Shown: positions 8,904 to 18,161, counted from the first letter of the stretch. The stretch: DNA of 64,000 nucleotides from an uncultured Flavihumibacter sp. (GCA_902168105.1 CABHOY010000045.1:124001-188000); one strand, 5' to 3'. Notes: generated by a model not told the origin, from the letters alone. Translations and numbers: made by a program.

Positions 8904-10388
8904 TTATCTTAACAATTTCCTGTTCTTCCAAAGTTTTTGTTCTTGATTAACAGGTTGTTGTCTGATCCGGCGCTGTTCGTCCTGCCACACTTGTACAGCC
9001 AGTATAGCCACAGCTTTCGCAGCTTCCGGGTCTGCATGTTCCAGGGATTCCGGTGTAAAATACTTTCCGATAAAATTAGTGTCAAAAGCGCCGTCGATAA
9101 AGGCTGGCTGTTGTAAAGCCCAGCTTCCGAACGGAAGTGTGGTGCGGATCCCTTTTACCTGGTACTCACTGATAGCGCGTAACAACCTTTCCCTGGCTTC
9201 TTCCCGGTCGGCTCCCCAGGCTATCAGTTTGGAGATCATAGGGTCGTAATAAATGGGAATGTCCATGCCCTGCTCATAACCGTCATCTACACGGATGCCA
9301 TAACCCTGCGGACGCACGTAGGTAGTAAGTGTGCCCGTGTCCGGTAGGAAATTGTTGGCCGGGTCTTCTGCACAGATGCGCAATTCAATGGCATGTCCGT
9401 TTATTTTAAGGTCGGCCTGGGCAAAGGATAGTTTTTCGCCTCTGGCTACCCTGATCTGTTCTTTAACGAGATCCAATCCTGTGATCATCTCCGTTACCGG
9501 ATGTTCTACCTGCAGGCGGGTATTCATCTCCAGGAAATAGAACTTCAGATCTTCATCAACTAGGAACTCGACGGTACCAGCACCATAGTATTGACATGCA
9601 CGGGCCACGTCCAGCGCACATTTGCCCATGGCTTCCCGGATATCGGGCGTCAGGCAGGAGGAAGGCGCCTCCTCGATAAGTTTCTGGTGCCTTCTTTGTA
9701 TAGAGCACTCACGTTCAAACAGATAGACATAATTGCCCTGCTGATCGCCAAGTACCTGGATCTCAATATGGCGGGGTGCGCCTACATATTTCTCAATAAA
9801 TACAGCATCGTCCCCGAATGCGCTCATAGCCTCACTCTTAGCCATCCTCACCTGTTCTTCCAGCTCATCGGCATTATTGACCACCCGCATACCCTTACCG
9901 CCACCGCCGGCAGATGCCTTGATGAGAATTGGGAATCCGGTATTTTTCACCACTTCGCGGGCTTCATCGATACTGCGTAATGGTGTTTCGGTGCCGGGCA
10001 CCATAGGAACGCCAAACCGCTGTGCCGCCTGTTTGGCGGCCAGTTTGCTGCCCATCATTTCGATGGCCGCCGGACTGGGACCGATAAAAATAAGTCCTGC
10101 ATCTTTTACTACCTGGGCAAAACGGGCGTTCTCACTTAGAAAACCATATCCGGGATGGATAGCGTCAGCACCTGTTTGCCGGGCAGCGCCCATTATCTTG
10201 TCCATCATCAGATAGGACTGGCTGGAAGGGGCAGGGCCAATACACACTGCCTCATCGGCATATTGCACAAAGGGCATAGCGCGGTCGGCCTCGGAATATA
10301 TTGCTACTGTTGCGATGCCCATTTCCCTGGCGGATCTCATGATCCGCAATGCGATCTCACCACGGTTGGCTACCAGTATTTTTTTCAT
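8904..10388 (-). CDS. accC: Biotin carboxylase subunit (acetyl-/propionyl-CoA carboxylase type)
   Basis: ATP-dependent carboxylation of the biotin on a carrier protein, the first half-reaction of acyl-CoA carboxylases. The protein starts at 10388 with MKKILVANRGEIALRIMRSA, giving 494 aa; a longer frame to 10451 overlaps ccmB and is rejected. The ATP-grasp glycine loop KASAGGGGKG begins at K157. ECSIQRRHQKLIEEAP and EMNTRLQVEHPVTE (about residues 285-297) are catalytic. No biotinyl domain (MKM) is present at the C-terminus, so the carrier and carboxyltransferase must be encoded elsewhere. Confidence 0.93.
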   Translation of the reverse strand: MKKILVANRGEIALRIMRSAREMGIATVAIYSEADRAMPFVQYADEAVCIGPAPSSQSYLMMDKIMGAARQTGADAIHPGYGFLSENARFAQVVKDAGLIFIGPSPAAIEMMGSKLAAKQAAQRFGVPMVPGTETPLRSIDEAREVVKNTGFPILIKASAGGGGKGMRVVNNADELEEQVRMAKSEAMSAFGDDAVFIEKYVGAPRHIEIQVLGDQQGNYVYLFERECSIQRRHQKLIEEAPSSCLTPDIREAMGKCALDVARACQYYGAGTVEFLVDEDLKFYFLEMNTRLQVEHPVTEMITGLDLVKEQIRVARGEKLSFAQADLKINGHAIELRICAEDPANNFLPDTGTLTTYVRPQGYGIRVDDGYEQGMDIPIYYDPMISKLIAWGADREEARERLLRAISEYQVKGIRTTLPFGSWALQQPAFIDGAFDTNFIGKYFTPESLEHADPEAAKAVAILAVQVWQDEQRRIRQQPVNQEQKLWKNRKLLR

Positions 10389-10412
10389 GGAAGCGAATAT
10401 AAGTGATTCTCC

Positions 10413-10420
10413 TATCTTTG
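10413..10420 (+). promoter_or_regulatory. Putative -7 promoter element directly before ccmB
   Basis: TATCTTTG matches the Bacteroidota TAnnTTTG motif and ends only 7 bp before the ccmB ATG at 10428. If it is used, the transcript would start within a few bases of the start codon, making it leaderless or nearly so. No clear -33 TTG is visible. Confidence 0.4.
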
Positions 10421-10427
10421 CGCCAAC

Positions 10428-11093
10428 ATGAAATCTAGTGGCTTTAAACAAACAATTACGCTGGTAAAAAAGGACATCCTGCTTGAGTTACGGCAGAAAT
10501 ATGCCTTTTACGGTATCCTGTTATATATCATATCTACTGTATTTGTTATTAACCTGATGATAGACAAACCGGAAGAAAAGATCTGGAATGCGCTTTTCTG
10601 GGTGGTGCAGCTGTTTGTGGCGGTAAATGCTATCGCGAAGAGCTTCCTGCAGGAAAACCGGGGCCGTCTCCTCTACTTCTATTCCCTGGTACATCCCCGC
10701 AGTTTTATAATAGCTAAACTGATCTACAATATCATCCTGATGTCGGTGATGACCCTGATCACGATGGGCTGCTGTATGATGTTCCTGGGTAACCCGGTTA
10801 CCAGTTTCTGGTATTTTCTTGGGGTGATCCTGCTGGGTGGTATTAGTCTGTCACTGCTTTTTACAATGCTGGCGGCCATCGCAGCCCAGGCCAATCAGAA
10901 TGCGGCATTAATGGCTATTATGGGCTTCCCTATTATGCTGCCGCTGCTCATGTTGCTGTCAAATATCGCTAAATCCTCCTTTATCACAGTGTTTCAGCCC
11001 GGACTACCCAAAATGTTCCTGATGTTGAGCAGTATGGACGTTCTGATCATCGCCCTTTCCCTGGTGTTATTCCCATTTTTATGGAAAGATTAA
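10428..11093 (+). CDS. ccmB: CcmB-type heme exporter / ABC permease subunit
   Basis: 221-aa polytopic membrane protein of the cytochrome c maturation system I. The N-terminal region VKKDILLELRQKYAFYG precedes about six hydrophobic segments. ENRGRLLYFYSLVHPRSFIIAKLIYN is typical of CcmB. It is followed by ccmC and a ccmD-like gene on the same strand. No ccmA ATPase gene is found in the window. Divergent from accC with a 39-bp gap. Confidence 0.9.
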   Translation: MKSSGFKQTITLVKKDILLELRQKYAFYGILLYIISTVFVINLMIDKPEEKIWNALFWVVQLFVAVNAIAKSFLQENRGRLLYFYSLVHPRSFIIAKLIYNIILMSVMTLITMGCCMMFLGNPVTSFWYFLGVILLGGISLSLLFTMLAAIAAQANQNAALMAIMGFPIMLPLLMLLSNIAKSSFITVFQPGLPKMFLMLSSMDVLIIALSLVLFPFLWKD

Positions 11094-11182
11094 CAACTGC
11101 GGAAAAGTAGCCGGAAACAGGTTACTGAATTTTGTGATTAGTGATAAAACGTGTAGGTTTGCCCCCAATATAGTTGGTTAAA

Positions 11183-11845
11183 ATGGCAAAGCATTGGTGG
11201 AAAGCTCTAGCGGTATTGATCCTCGTTTATGTAATAATAGCAGGATTCACAGTTGAAATACCGATTATCGGCACAAACGGGCAGTCTTCCCGCGGCCTCT
11301 TCTTTCACGTTCCTATGTGGATATGCATGTACACCATGTTCACTATCTCCGTAGTCAATTCTGTTCTTTATCTTTCTAAATACGATCTCCGTAAAGACGC
11401 ATATGCCAGCGCTGCTGCCAGTGTAGGGGTATTTTATGGCATTCTGGGGTTCGCAACAGGTACGCTTTGGGCCACCTATACATGGGGAGGCTCTTTCACC
11501 CGCGATCCCAAACAGATGCTGACCGCTGTGGCGCTCATGATCTATATGGCTTATCTTGTTTTACGCCTGTCCATCCCGGACATTGATAAACGCGCCAGGA
11601 TCTCTGCCGTGTTTAACGTTTTCGCATTCGCTTTGTTGATTCCCTTAACGTATATCATCCCGCGCATGGTCGATTCCCTTCATCCCGGAAGCGCCACTAC
11701 GCCTGGATTTGCATCCAGTGATACTGACAACCATATGAAATGGGTCTTATACCCCGCTTTTATTGGTTGGACCTTACTAAGTGTCTGGATCTATACCTTG
11801 CTTGTCCGGTACAAAAAACTAGAGCTAAAAAATATTTTTAAATGA
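11183..11845 (+). CDS. ccmC: CcmC-type cytochrome c assembly protein
   Basis: Heme-handling membrane protein of the cytochrome c maturation pathway, 220 aa from the ATG at 11183; an in-frame TTG at 11174 would add three residues. The tryptophan-rich WWD-type motif appears as GTLWATYTWGGSFTRDPKQ, and six hydrophobic segments are visible. The conserved histidine of HVPMWICMY fits heme ligation. It overlaps the next gene by 4 bp (ATGA), and ccmB is 89 bp upstream. Confidence 0.92.
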   Translation: MAKHWWKALAVLILVYVIIAGFTVEIPIIGTNGQSSRGLFFHVPMWICMYTMFTISVVNSVLYLSKYDLRKDAYASAAASVGVFYGILGFATGTLWATYTWGGSFTRDPKQMLTAVALMIYMAYLVLRLSIPDIDKRARISAVFNVFAFALLIPLTYIIPRMVDSLHPGSATTPGFASSDTDNHMKWVLYPAFIGWTLLSVWIYTLLVRYKKLELKNIFK

Positions 11846-12093
11846 TCAACAAAGCGTTTTCTTTTTGCTGTACCTGTTTGCTGTTGCTAATTTCACTTTT
11901 CGCTAACGCACAGGAAAACCAGAATCAGAACACAGAGACAGGGCCTGTAAACGAATTTTTCCGTAGCAATGGCAAGATATATGTTATAGTAGGGGTGCTA
12001 CTGATCATCTTTTTAGGCATCGTGATATTTTTAATAGCGCTCGACCGGAAGCTTACAAAGCTGGAACAACGGGAAAATTTGCATAGCAAATAA
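11842..12093 (+). CDS. CcmD-like small membrane protein
   Basis: 83-aa protein with an N-terminal signal-like hydrophobic stretch ending in ANAQ, then a single membrane segment (YVIVGVLLIIFLGIVIFLIALD) followed by a basic, charged tail (RKLTKLEQRE). That layout and its position directly after ccmC match CcmD, which stabilises the CcmABC heme export complex. Sequence alone is too short for certainty. Confidence 0.8.
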   Translation: MINKAFSFCCTCLLLLISLFANAQENQNQNTETGPVNEFFRSNGKIYVIVGVLLIIFLGIVIFLIALDRKLTKLEQRENLHSK

Positions 12094-12129
12094 GTCCAAC
12101 TCTACATATTTATACCAAAACAATTGTCT

Positions 12130-13548
12130 ATGGCGCAAGAGCAACATTATGACTTCTTTCAAAGCGTAGAAAGAAGTTTTGACAAAGCCGCAAAATTCAC
12201 GAAATGGGAAAAAGGGATTCTTGAGCAGATCAAGGCCTGTAACGCTGTGTACCGTATTAAATTCCCGGTACGCGTTGGAGACTCGATCGAAGTAATAGAA
12301 GCCTACCGCGTTCAACACTCTCACCACAAACTGCCCTGTAAAGGCGGTATCCGTTTCAGCGATGCCGTAAACCAGGATGAAGTAATGGCGTTAGCCGCCC
12401 TCATGACCTACAAATGTGCTATCGTGAACGTTCCGTTCGGTGGCGCTAAAGGGGGTATCAAGATCAATCCACGTAATTATTCCCCATTCCAACTGGAAAA
12501 CATCACCCGCCGTTACACAGCGGAACTGGTAAAAAAGAACTTTATAGGACCAGGTGTGGACGTTCCCGCTCCTGACTATGGTACAGGTGAAAGGGAAATG
12601 AGCTGGATCCTGGATACTTACATGAGCCTCCGTCCCGGTGAGATCGATGGTTACGGTTGTGTAACCGGTAAACCGGTATCCCAGGGTGGCGTACGAGGCC
12701 GTAAAGAAGCAACCGGTCTTGGCGTGTTCTTTGGCTTACAGGAACTATGTAACATCAAGGAAGACATGAAGAAACTCGGTCTCGAACCTGGTATCATCGG
12801 TAAAAAAGTGATCGTACAGGGGATGGGTAACGTAGGTTATCATGCAGCTAAATATTTCCATGAAGCAGGCGCTATTATCGTTGGTCTGATTGAATGGGAT
12901 GGTGCACTGTACAGCGAAAAAGGACTTGATCCGGATGCTGTGCTGAAACACAGAAGTGAAACGGGTTCTATCGTTAACTTCCCTGGCGCGAAAACACTGG
13001 CAAAAAATGAGGAAGGCCTGGAAATGGATTGCGATATCCTGATCCCTGCAGCGCTGGAAAACGTGATCCACAAGGATAACGCTCCACGTATCAAGGCTAA
13101 AATAGTCGGCGAAGGTGCTAACGGTCCTATTACACCCGAAGCAGATGAGATCCTGAACAAGAAAGGTGTGATCGTAGTACCTGACATGTTCCTTAACGCC
13201 GGTGGTGTGACCGTTTCTTACTTCGAATGGTTGAAAAACCTGAGCCATGTTCGTTATGGCCGTCTAGGCAAACGCTTCGATGAGAATATGAATATCCACA
13301 TCCTGGGTGTTATCGAGGACCTTACCGGAAAGTCAGTATCAGAAAGAGAAAGGAAATTTATTGGGCACGGTGCGGATGAAGTTGACCTGGTATATTCTGG
13401 TCTGGAAGAAACCATGCACGCAGCGTTGCATGAAGTGCGTACCATTATGGTAAATCATAAGGATATTCACGATATGCGTACTGCCGCTTACGTTTGTGCT
13501 ATTGATAAAGTCGGAGCAGCCTACGATCAGTTAGGTATTTTCCCTTGA
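12130..13548 (+). CDS. Glutamate dehydrogenase (Glu/Leu/Phe/Val dehydrogenase family)
   Basis: Interconverts glutamate and 2-oxoglutarate plus ammonium. Starting at the ATG 12130 (MAQEQHYDFFQ) gives 472 aa. The substrate and catalytic region is PCKGGIRFS and FGGAKGGIKINP, with the active lysine K107. The NAD(P) Rossmann segment is VIVQGMGNVGYHAAKYF. GEGANGPITPEAD and FLNAGGVTVSYFEW are family signatures. Cofactor preference cannot be set by eye. A strong terminator follows. An in-frame TTG two codons earlier (12124) is an unlikely start. Confidence 0.93.
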   Translation: MAQEQHYDFFQSVERSFDKAAKFTKWEKGILEQIKACNAVYRIKFPVRVGDSIEVIEAYRVQHSHHKLPCKGGIRFSDAVNQDEVMALAALMTYKCAIVNVPFGGAKGGIKINPRNYSPFQLENITRRYTAELVKKNFIGPGVDVPAPDYGTGEREMSWILDTYMSLRPGEIDGYGCVTGKPVSQGGVRGRKEATGLGVFFGLQELCNIKEDMKKLGLEPGIIGKKVIVQGMGNVGYHAAKYFHEAGAIIVGLIEWDGALYSEKGLDPDAVLKHRSETGSIVNFPGAKTLAKNEEGLEMDCDILIPAALENVIHKDNAPRIKAKIVGEGANGPITPEADEILNKKGVIVVPDMFLNAGGVTVSYFEWLKNLSHVRYGRLGKRFDENMNIHILGVIEDLTGKSVSERERKFIGHGADEVDLVYSGLEETMHAALHEVRTIMVNHKDIHDMRTAAYVCAIDKVGAAYDQLGIFP

Positions 13549-13573
13549 TTTTATATCAATATAAAAGTTTACA

Positions 13574-13608
13574 AAAGAGGGTGCACCTTACAAAGGTGCA
13601 CCCTCTTT
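13574..13608 (+). terminator. Terminator of the glutamate dehydrogenase gene
   Basis: A perfect 16-bp stem: AAAGAGGGTGCACCTT at 13574-13589 pairs with 13593-13608 across a 3-nt loop, followed by CTATAT. It starts 25 nt after the stop codon. Confidence 0.85.
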
Positions 13609-13774
13609 CTATATTATATTCTCTCGTTTAGATATCCTTTAAGTCCAACTCAAATCCAGCTCATCTCCACCTTAACTCCAGGAGTACTTCGGGTATACAA
13701 TAGCTATGATATTGCTTTTAGGCAGGGATATGCCATTTAAATGCCGGGTGAAAATCGGCTATGTTAAAATAACA

Positions 13775-14218
13775 TCATAAATGAGCAGGTAGTTGTGTAA
13801 TGAATTGCCATTGTTGTGCATCTATCATATGCTGGCAGCAGAAGGTATTGACCCCGTTGGTAATAACCAGGTAGGCTGTGGGTAACACCATATGGTAACG
13901 AACGATCTGCTCCAGCGTAGTTTGCGTCAGGGGAACTTCCATCTCCTTACATTCCACGATCATCCAGGGTTGCATGTCTCTGTTGTAAACAACGATATCA
14001 CAGCGTTTCCTGAGTTCTCCCAGGTATATTTCCTTTTCAATACCGATCAGTGAAGCAGGGTATTTCAAGATATTCACGAGGTAATTAAGGAAGTTCTGTC
14101 GCACCCATTCTTCCGGCGTCAATACCACATACTTTTTACGGAAACGGTCAAAAATGAGCGTTTTGTCCTTCTCCTGTACAATTTTGAAGTCCGGTGCCGG
14201 AAACTCGATAGCGATCAT
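13775..14218 (-). CDS. Small protein with type I restriction HsdR N-terminal (nuclease-like) domain
   Basis: 147-aa protein that corresponds only to the N-terminal nuclease-like domain of HsdR-type proteins. The segment RKRCDIVVYNRDMQPWMIVECKE has the PD-(D/E)xK order: Asp, then Glu-Cys-Lys, with an E upstream (IGIEKEIYLGE). No helicase part follows and no hsdM/hsdS genes are near. Stand-alone copies are common in Bacteroidota genomes (general knowledge); their role is unknown. Confidence 0.8.
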   Translation of the reverse strand: MIAIEFPAPDFKIVQEKDKTLIFDRFRKKYVVLTPEEWVRQNFLNYLVNILKYPASLIGIEKEIYLGELRKRCDIVVYNRDMQPWMIVECKEMEVPLTQTTLEQIVRYHMVLPTAYLVITNGVNTFCCQHMIDAQQWQFITQLPAHL

Positions 14219-14290
14219 TTCGCAAAGATAGCGGATTGATTTCCGTACTGAAAGCCTCTATCTTGCATATCTCCGGGATACATTCTATAT

Positions 14291-14382
14291 CCTATAGGCA
14301 TGTTACGCCGGCATTACGCCGATATTTCTATATCGATCGATATAGAAAGGTGCCTGTAATAACGGCGTAACATGCTTGTAGG
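14291..14382. repeat. Long imperfect palindrome with a 24-bp perfect core
   Basis: The centre 14325-14348 is a perfect palindrome (half-site TTTCTATATCGA). Outside it GCATGTTACGCCG (14298-14310) pairs exactly with 14363-14375, and the arms extend to 14291 and 14382 with two mismatches. The hairpin lies between divergent genes (HsdR-N-like and AMP nucleosidase), so it is not a terminator of either. It could be an operator, a cruciform or a small palindromic mobile repeat. Confidence 0.8.
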
Positions 14383-14462
14383 TTATAGGACGTAACAGCG
14401 TCTTAACCTGTATTGAGGCCGGTAGATCGGAGATTTTCCGTATATTCGTTTGCCAAAAGGCT

Positions 14463-15233
14463 ATGAAGACAAAAGAAGAAATAGTCGCTAACTGGCTCCC
14501 CCGCTACACGGGAGAAAAACTGGAGAACTTCGGTTCTCACATTCTCCTCACCAACTTTAGTAATTACCTCACTTATTTTGCAGAATGGCATAATGTGTCC
14601 ATCGTAGGAGAAGGAAAGCCTATGCAATGTGCGACTGCAGACGACATTACCATCATCAATTTTGGAATGGGAAGCCCTACAGCAGCAACCATTATGGACC
14701 TGCTCAGTGCTATCCATCCCAAAGCAGTACTGTTCCTGGGCAAATGCGGCGGATTGAAGAAAAAGAACAACATTGGTGACCTGATACTACCTATTGCGGC
14801 TATTCGGGGTGAAGGTACATCCAATGACTATTTCCCCGCTGAAGTACCGGCACTGCCATCCTTCGCACTGCAAAAAGTGATCTCTACCACCATCCGCGAA
14901 TATGGTTGTGATTACTGGACAGGTACCTGTTACAGCACCAACCGCAGGGTATGGGAACATGACGTAGATTTTAAACGCTATCTTGAGAAGATCAGGGTGA
15001 TGGCCATCGATATGGAAACGGCCACTATCTTTTCTGTTGGCTTTTACAACAAGATCCCTACCGGTGCATTATTGCTGGTGTCCGATCAGCCGATGATCCC
15101 CGAGGGTGTAAAAACGGAGGAAAGCGATAGGAAAGTGACCACCGAGTATGTTGAAAGACATATCCGCATCGGTATCGACTCCCTGAAGAACCTGATTAAT
15201 AGTCACCAGACAGTGAAGCACCTGCGGTTCTAA
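14463..15233 (+). CDS. amn: AMP nucleosidase (short Bacteroidota type)
   Basis: Splits AMP into adenine and ribose 5-phosphate. The 256-aa protein belongs to the nucleoside phosphorylase superfamily: IINFGMGSPTAATIMDLL and FLGKCGGLKKKNNIGDLILP form the phosphate and base site, and MAIDMETATIF is the superfamily Glu motif that binds ribose. It lacks the extra N-terminal domain of the E. coli enzyme, as in other Bacteroidota. The next gene starts 15 bp downstream, which suggests cotranscription. Confidence 0.88.
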   Translation: MKTKEEIVANWLPRYTGEKLENFGSHILLTNFSNYLTYFAEWHNVSIVGEGKPMQCATADDITIINFGMGSPTAATIMDLLSAIHPKAVLFLGKCGGLKKKNNIGDLILPIAAIRGEGTSNDYFPAEVPALPSFALQKVISTTIREYGCDYWTGTCYSTNRRVWEHDVDFKRYLEKIRVMAIDMETATIFSVGFYNKIPTGALLLVSDQPMIPEGVKTEESDRKVTTEYVERHIRIGIDSLKNLINSHQTVKHLRF

Positions 15234-15248
15234 GACCGTTATCTCAAT

Positions 15249-16997
15249 ATGCAGCAGCCATTATTATCCATCCGGAATCTGGAGGTTTCTTTTGACAGCA
15301 CAAGGGCTGTCAACGATATTTCACTGGACATTATGCCGGGTGAGATTGTTGGTATTGTTGGCGAGTCCGGTTCCGGGAAATCTGTTACCGCATTATCACT
15401 CATGCGCTTGTTGCAGAACCCTGGTAAAATAACTGGCGGTAGTTTGTCGTACCAGTTACGTGGCAGTAAAGTACCGGTACGTGATATCGTCCGTTTATCC
15501 GAACCGGAAATGCGGTCCTGGCGAGGCAATGAGATCGCCATGATCTTCCAGGAACCGATGACATCCCTGAACCCCTTGCATAAATGTGGTCAGCAGGTAA
15601 TGGAATCCCTGTTGCTGCACAAAAAGATGAATAGGGAAGAGGCCAGGTTGCAAACACTGGCTTTGTTTAAACAGGTGCGGCTGCCAGACCCGGAACTGTT
15701 GATGGAAAGATACCCTCATCAGCTTTCCGGCGGACAAAAGCAACGGGTCATGATCGCCATGGCCATCAGTTGTCAACCTCGTTTGCTAATAGCAGATGAG
15801 CCGACAACAGCACTGGACGTTACTGTTCAGAAAACCATCCTGGAGTTATTGAAAGAGTTGCAGCGTCAAACAGGTATGAGTGTGATCTTTATTACGCACG
15901 ACCTGGGCGTTATTGCCGAAATAGCCGATAGGGTAGCGGTCATGTACAAAGGCCGTATTGTGGAAGAAGGCACTGTACAACAATTGTTCACCCATCCGCA
16001 GCATCCCTATACCAGGGGATTGCTGGCCTGCCGGCCACCGCTCAACAAACGGTTGTTCAGGCTTCCCGTAACGCGGGATTTTATGGAGGTGGACCTGCAA
16101 GGCAATATTGTGGAAAAGGCACAGGAAATAAAAACATTCGTCCATAGTCTGGAGATTCCCCCCGATATTATTAATAACAGAGAACAACAATTATCCCAAC
16201 GTCCGGCACTGCTGGAGGTGAAAGACCTGCATACCTGGTTCCCGGCCAGGAAGAATTTTTTCGGTAAAGTGCTTTCGTGGACTAAAGCCGTGAACGGTGT
16301 CAGCTTTGATGTGAGGGAAGGAGAAACGATGGGTCTCGTGGGAGAGTCCGGTTGCGGGAAAACAACCCTCGGGAGAACTTTGTTAAGGTTAGTTGAGCCA
16401 ACATCCGGAAGTATTCTTTATAAGGGAAGGGACATTACCAATTTACCGGCAGCCGAGCTGCGGGACCTGCGTAAAGACATCCAGATCATCTTCCAGGACC
16501 CTTATTCTTCTCTTAATCCCCGTTTAACAATTGGGCAGGCTATCCAGGAGCCGATGAAGGTGCATGGTTTATATGGCAATGAGGGCGGCCGTCGGGAGCG
16601 GGTGAAAGAGTTGCTGGAAAAAGTAAATCTGTTGCCGGAACATTATCATCGTTATCCGCATGAGTTTTCCGGCGGACAGCGGCAGCGTATTGTAATAGCG
16701 CGTGCATTGGCGCTTGATCCTTCTTTCATTATCTGTGACGAATCGGTAGCAGCACTGGACGTCAGCATCCAGGCGCAGGTGCTTAACCTGCTGATGCAGT
16801 TAAGAGAGGAGTTCGGATTTACGAGTATATTTATTTCACACGATCTATCTGTAGTTCGTTTTGTCAGCGACCGGATGATGGTGATGAATAAAGGCCGGAT
16901 TGAAGAAGCCGGTCGGGCGGTAGAAGTCTATGAAAATCCGCAGAGTGCATATACAAAGCAGTTAATTAATTCCATACCTAAAAATATTTATGCGTAA
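15249..16997 (+). CDS. ABC transporter ATP-binding protein with two fused ATPase domains (oligopeptide type)
   Basis: 582 aa with two full ATPase modules of the DppD/DppF or YejF/GsiA type. Module 1 has GIVGESGSGKSVT, signature LSGGQKQRVMIAMA and Walker B LLIADEPTTALD. Module 2 has GLVGESGCGKTTL, signature FSGGQRQRIVIARA and FIICDESVAALD, where Glu-Ser replaces the common Glu-Pro. Each module ends with a short peptide-transporter extension (HPQHPYTRGLL, NPQSAYTKQLI). No permease or binding-protein genes are adjacent, so the transported substrate is not shown. Confidence 0.9.
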   Translation: MQQPLLSIRNLEVSFDSTRAVNDISLDIMPGEIVGIVGESGSGKSVTALSLMRLLQNPGKITGGSLSYQLRGSKVPVRDIVRLSEPEMRSWRGNEIAMIFQEPMTSLNPLHKCGQQVMESLLLHKKMNREEARLQTLALFKQVRLPDPELLMERYPHQLSGGQKQRVMIAMAISCQPRLLIADEPTTALDVTVQKTILELLKELQRQTGMSVIFITHDLGVIAEIADRVAVMYKGRIVEEGTVQQLFTHPQHPYTRGLLACRPPLNKRLFRLPVTRDFMEVDLQGNIVEKAQEIKTFVHSLEIPPDIINNREQQLSQRPALLEVKDLHTWFPARKNFFGKVLSWTKAVNGVSFDVREGETMGLVGESGCGKTTLGRTLLRLVEPTSGSILYKGRDITNLPAAELRDLRKDIQIIFQDPYSSLNPRLTIGQAIQEPMKVHGLYGNEGGRRERVKELLEKVNLLPEHYHRYPHEFSGGQRQRIVIARALALDPSFIICDESVAALDVSIQAQVLNLLMQLREEFGFTSIFISHDLSVVRFVSDRMMVMNKGRIEEAGRAVEVYENPQSAYTKQLINSIPKNIYA

Positions 16998-17029
16998 GTT
17001 TGTGAACTGCAATCTTACCATAATCAGTT

Positions 17030-17060
17030 TTGATAGATTGTATAATAATCGATACCTTTG
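17030..17060 (+). promoter_or_regulatory. Putative Bacteroidota promoter for queA
   Basis: TTG at 17030-17032 and TACCTTTG at 17053-17060 are separated by 20 bp, a good match to the -33 TTG / -7 TAnnTTTG pattern. The queA ATG lies 28 bp after the -7 box. Confidence 0.65.
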
Positions 17061-17088
17061 CAGCCTTTAAATTTATTCATACCGTAAT

Positions 17089-18138
17089 ATGAAACTATCA
17101 CAGTTTAGATTCGATCTGCCTTTAAATCTGATTGCACAGCACCCTTCCAAGACAAGAGATGAAGCACGTTTGATGGTGGTAAACCGCGCCACCGGAAAGA
17201 TAGAACACAAAGTTTTTCGTGATATTATCAACTACTTCAATGATAAGGATGTAATGGTGGTGAATAACACCAAGGTATTCCCTGCGCGCCTGTATGGACG
17301 TAAAGAGAAGACTGGTGCAAAGATTGAAGTTTTCCTGCTGCGTGAACTGAACAAGCAGAACCGTTTGTGGGACGTAATCGTAGATCCTGCCCGTAAGATC
17401 AGGGTGGGTAACAAGTTATACTTTGGCGATGATGAATCGCTGGTAGCAGAAGTAATTGATAACACCACATCCCGTGGCCGTACGATCCGTTTCCTGTTCG
17501 AAGGTAATGACGAAGAATTCAAACAGGTGCTCGACACCCTGGGTGAAACGCCACTGCCTAAATACATCAAACGTAAGCCGGAAGACGAAGACAAGGAACG
17601 TTATCAGACAGTGTACGCTAAATATGAAGGCGCCGTAGCAGCTCCGACTGCAGGTCTGCATTTTAGCCGTGAACTGATCAAACGTCTCGAGATCAAGGGT
17701 GTTAAATTCGCAGAAGTAACACTGCACACCGGTTTGGGTACATTCCGTCCTATCGAGGTAGAAGACTTGAGCAAACACAAGATGGATGCTGAGTATTTCA
17801 ACATCGACGAGTATGCTGTTAAGATTGTCAACAAAGCGAAGGAAGATAACCGCAAGGTTTGCGCTATCGGTACTACAACCGTTAGAGCTGTTGAATCTTC
17901 CGTAACCGCACAGAACCTGCTGAAAGCAGCAGAAGGCTGGACGAACACTTTCATTCATCCGCCTTACGATTTCTCTATTCCAAATGCACTGGTTACAAAC
18001 TTCCACCTGCCTAAAACAAGCCTCCTGATCATGGTATGCGCATTCGCAGGATATGATCTGGTGATGGAAGCCTACCAGCAGGCGATTAAAGAAAAATACC
18101 GTTTCTTCAGCTATGGCGACGCCATGCTGATCATATAA
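17089..18138 (+). CDS. queA: S-adenosylmethionine:tRNA ribosyltransferase-isomerase
   Basis: Adds the ribosyl group of SAM to preQ1 in tRNA, the epoxyqueuosine step of queuosine synthesis. The 349-aa length is normal. MKLSQFRFDLPLNLIAQHP is the typical start. YAKYEGAVAAPTAGLHFS is the QueA signature. VTLHTGLGTFRPIEVEDL and TTTVRAVES follow. The C-terminal TNFHLPKTSLLIMVCAFAG also matches. It has its own promoter and a hairpin directly after it. Confidence 0.96.
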   Translation: MKLSQFRFDLPLNLIAQHPSKTRDEARLMVVNRATGKIEHKVFRDIINYFNDKDVMVVNNTKVFPARLYGRKEKTGAKIEVFLLRELNKQNRLWDVIVDPARKIRVGNKLYFGDDESLVAEVIDNTTSRGRTIRFLFEGNDEEFKQVLDTLGETPLPKYIKRKPEDEDKERYQTVYAKYEGAVAAPTAGLHFSRELIKRLEIKGVKFAEVTLHTGLGTFRPIEVEDLSKHKMDAEYFNIDEYAVKIVNKAKEDNRKVCAIGTTTVRAVESSVTAQNLLKAAEGWTNTFIHPPYDFSIPNALVTNFHLPKTSLLIMVCAFAGYDLVMEAYQQAIKEKYRFFSYGDAMLII

Positions 18139-18161
18139 GCGTAAAAGAACTATTGAAAAAG

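Noticed and set aside
12745..13248. 167-aa minus-strand frame inside the glutamate dehydrogenase gene
   Set aside because: Fully inside a well-supported gene on the other strand, with no recognisable domain.
17416..18006. 196-aa minus-strand frame inside queA
   Set aside because: Antisense shadow of a conserved gene with no own signals.
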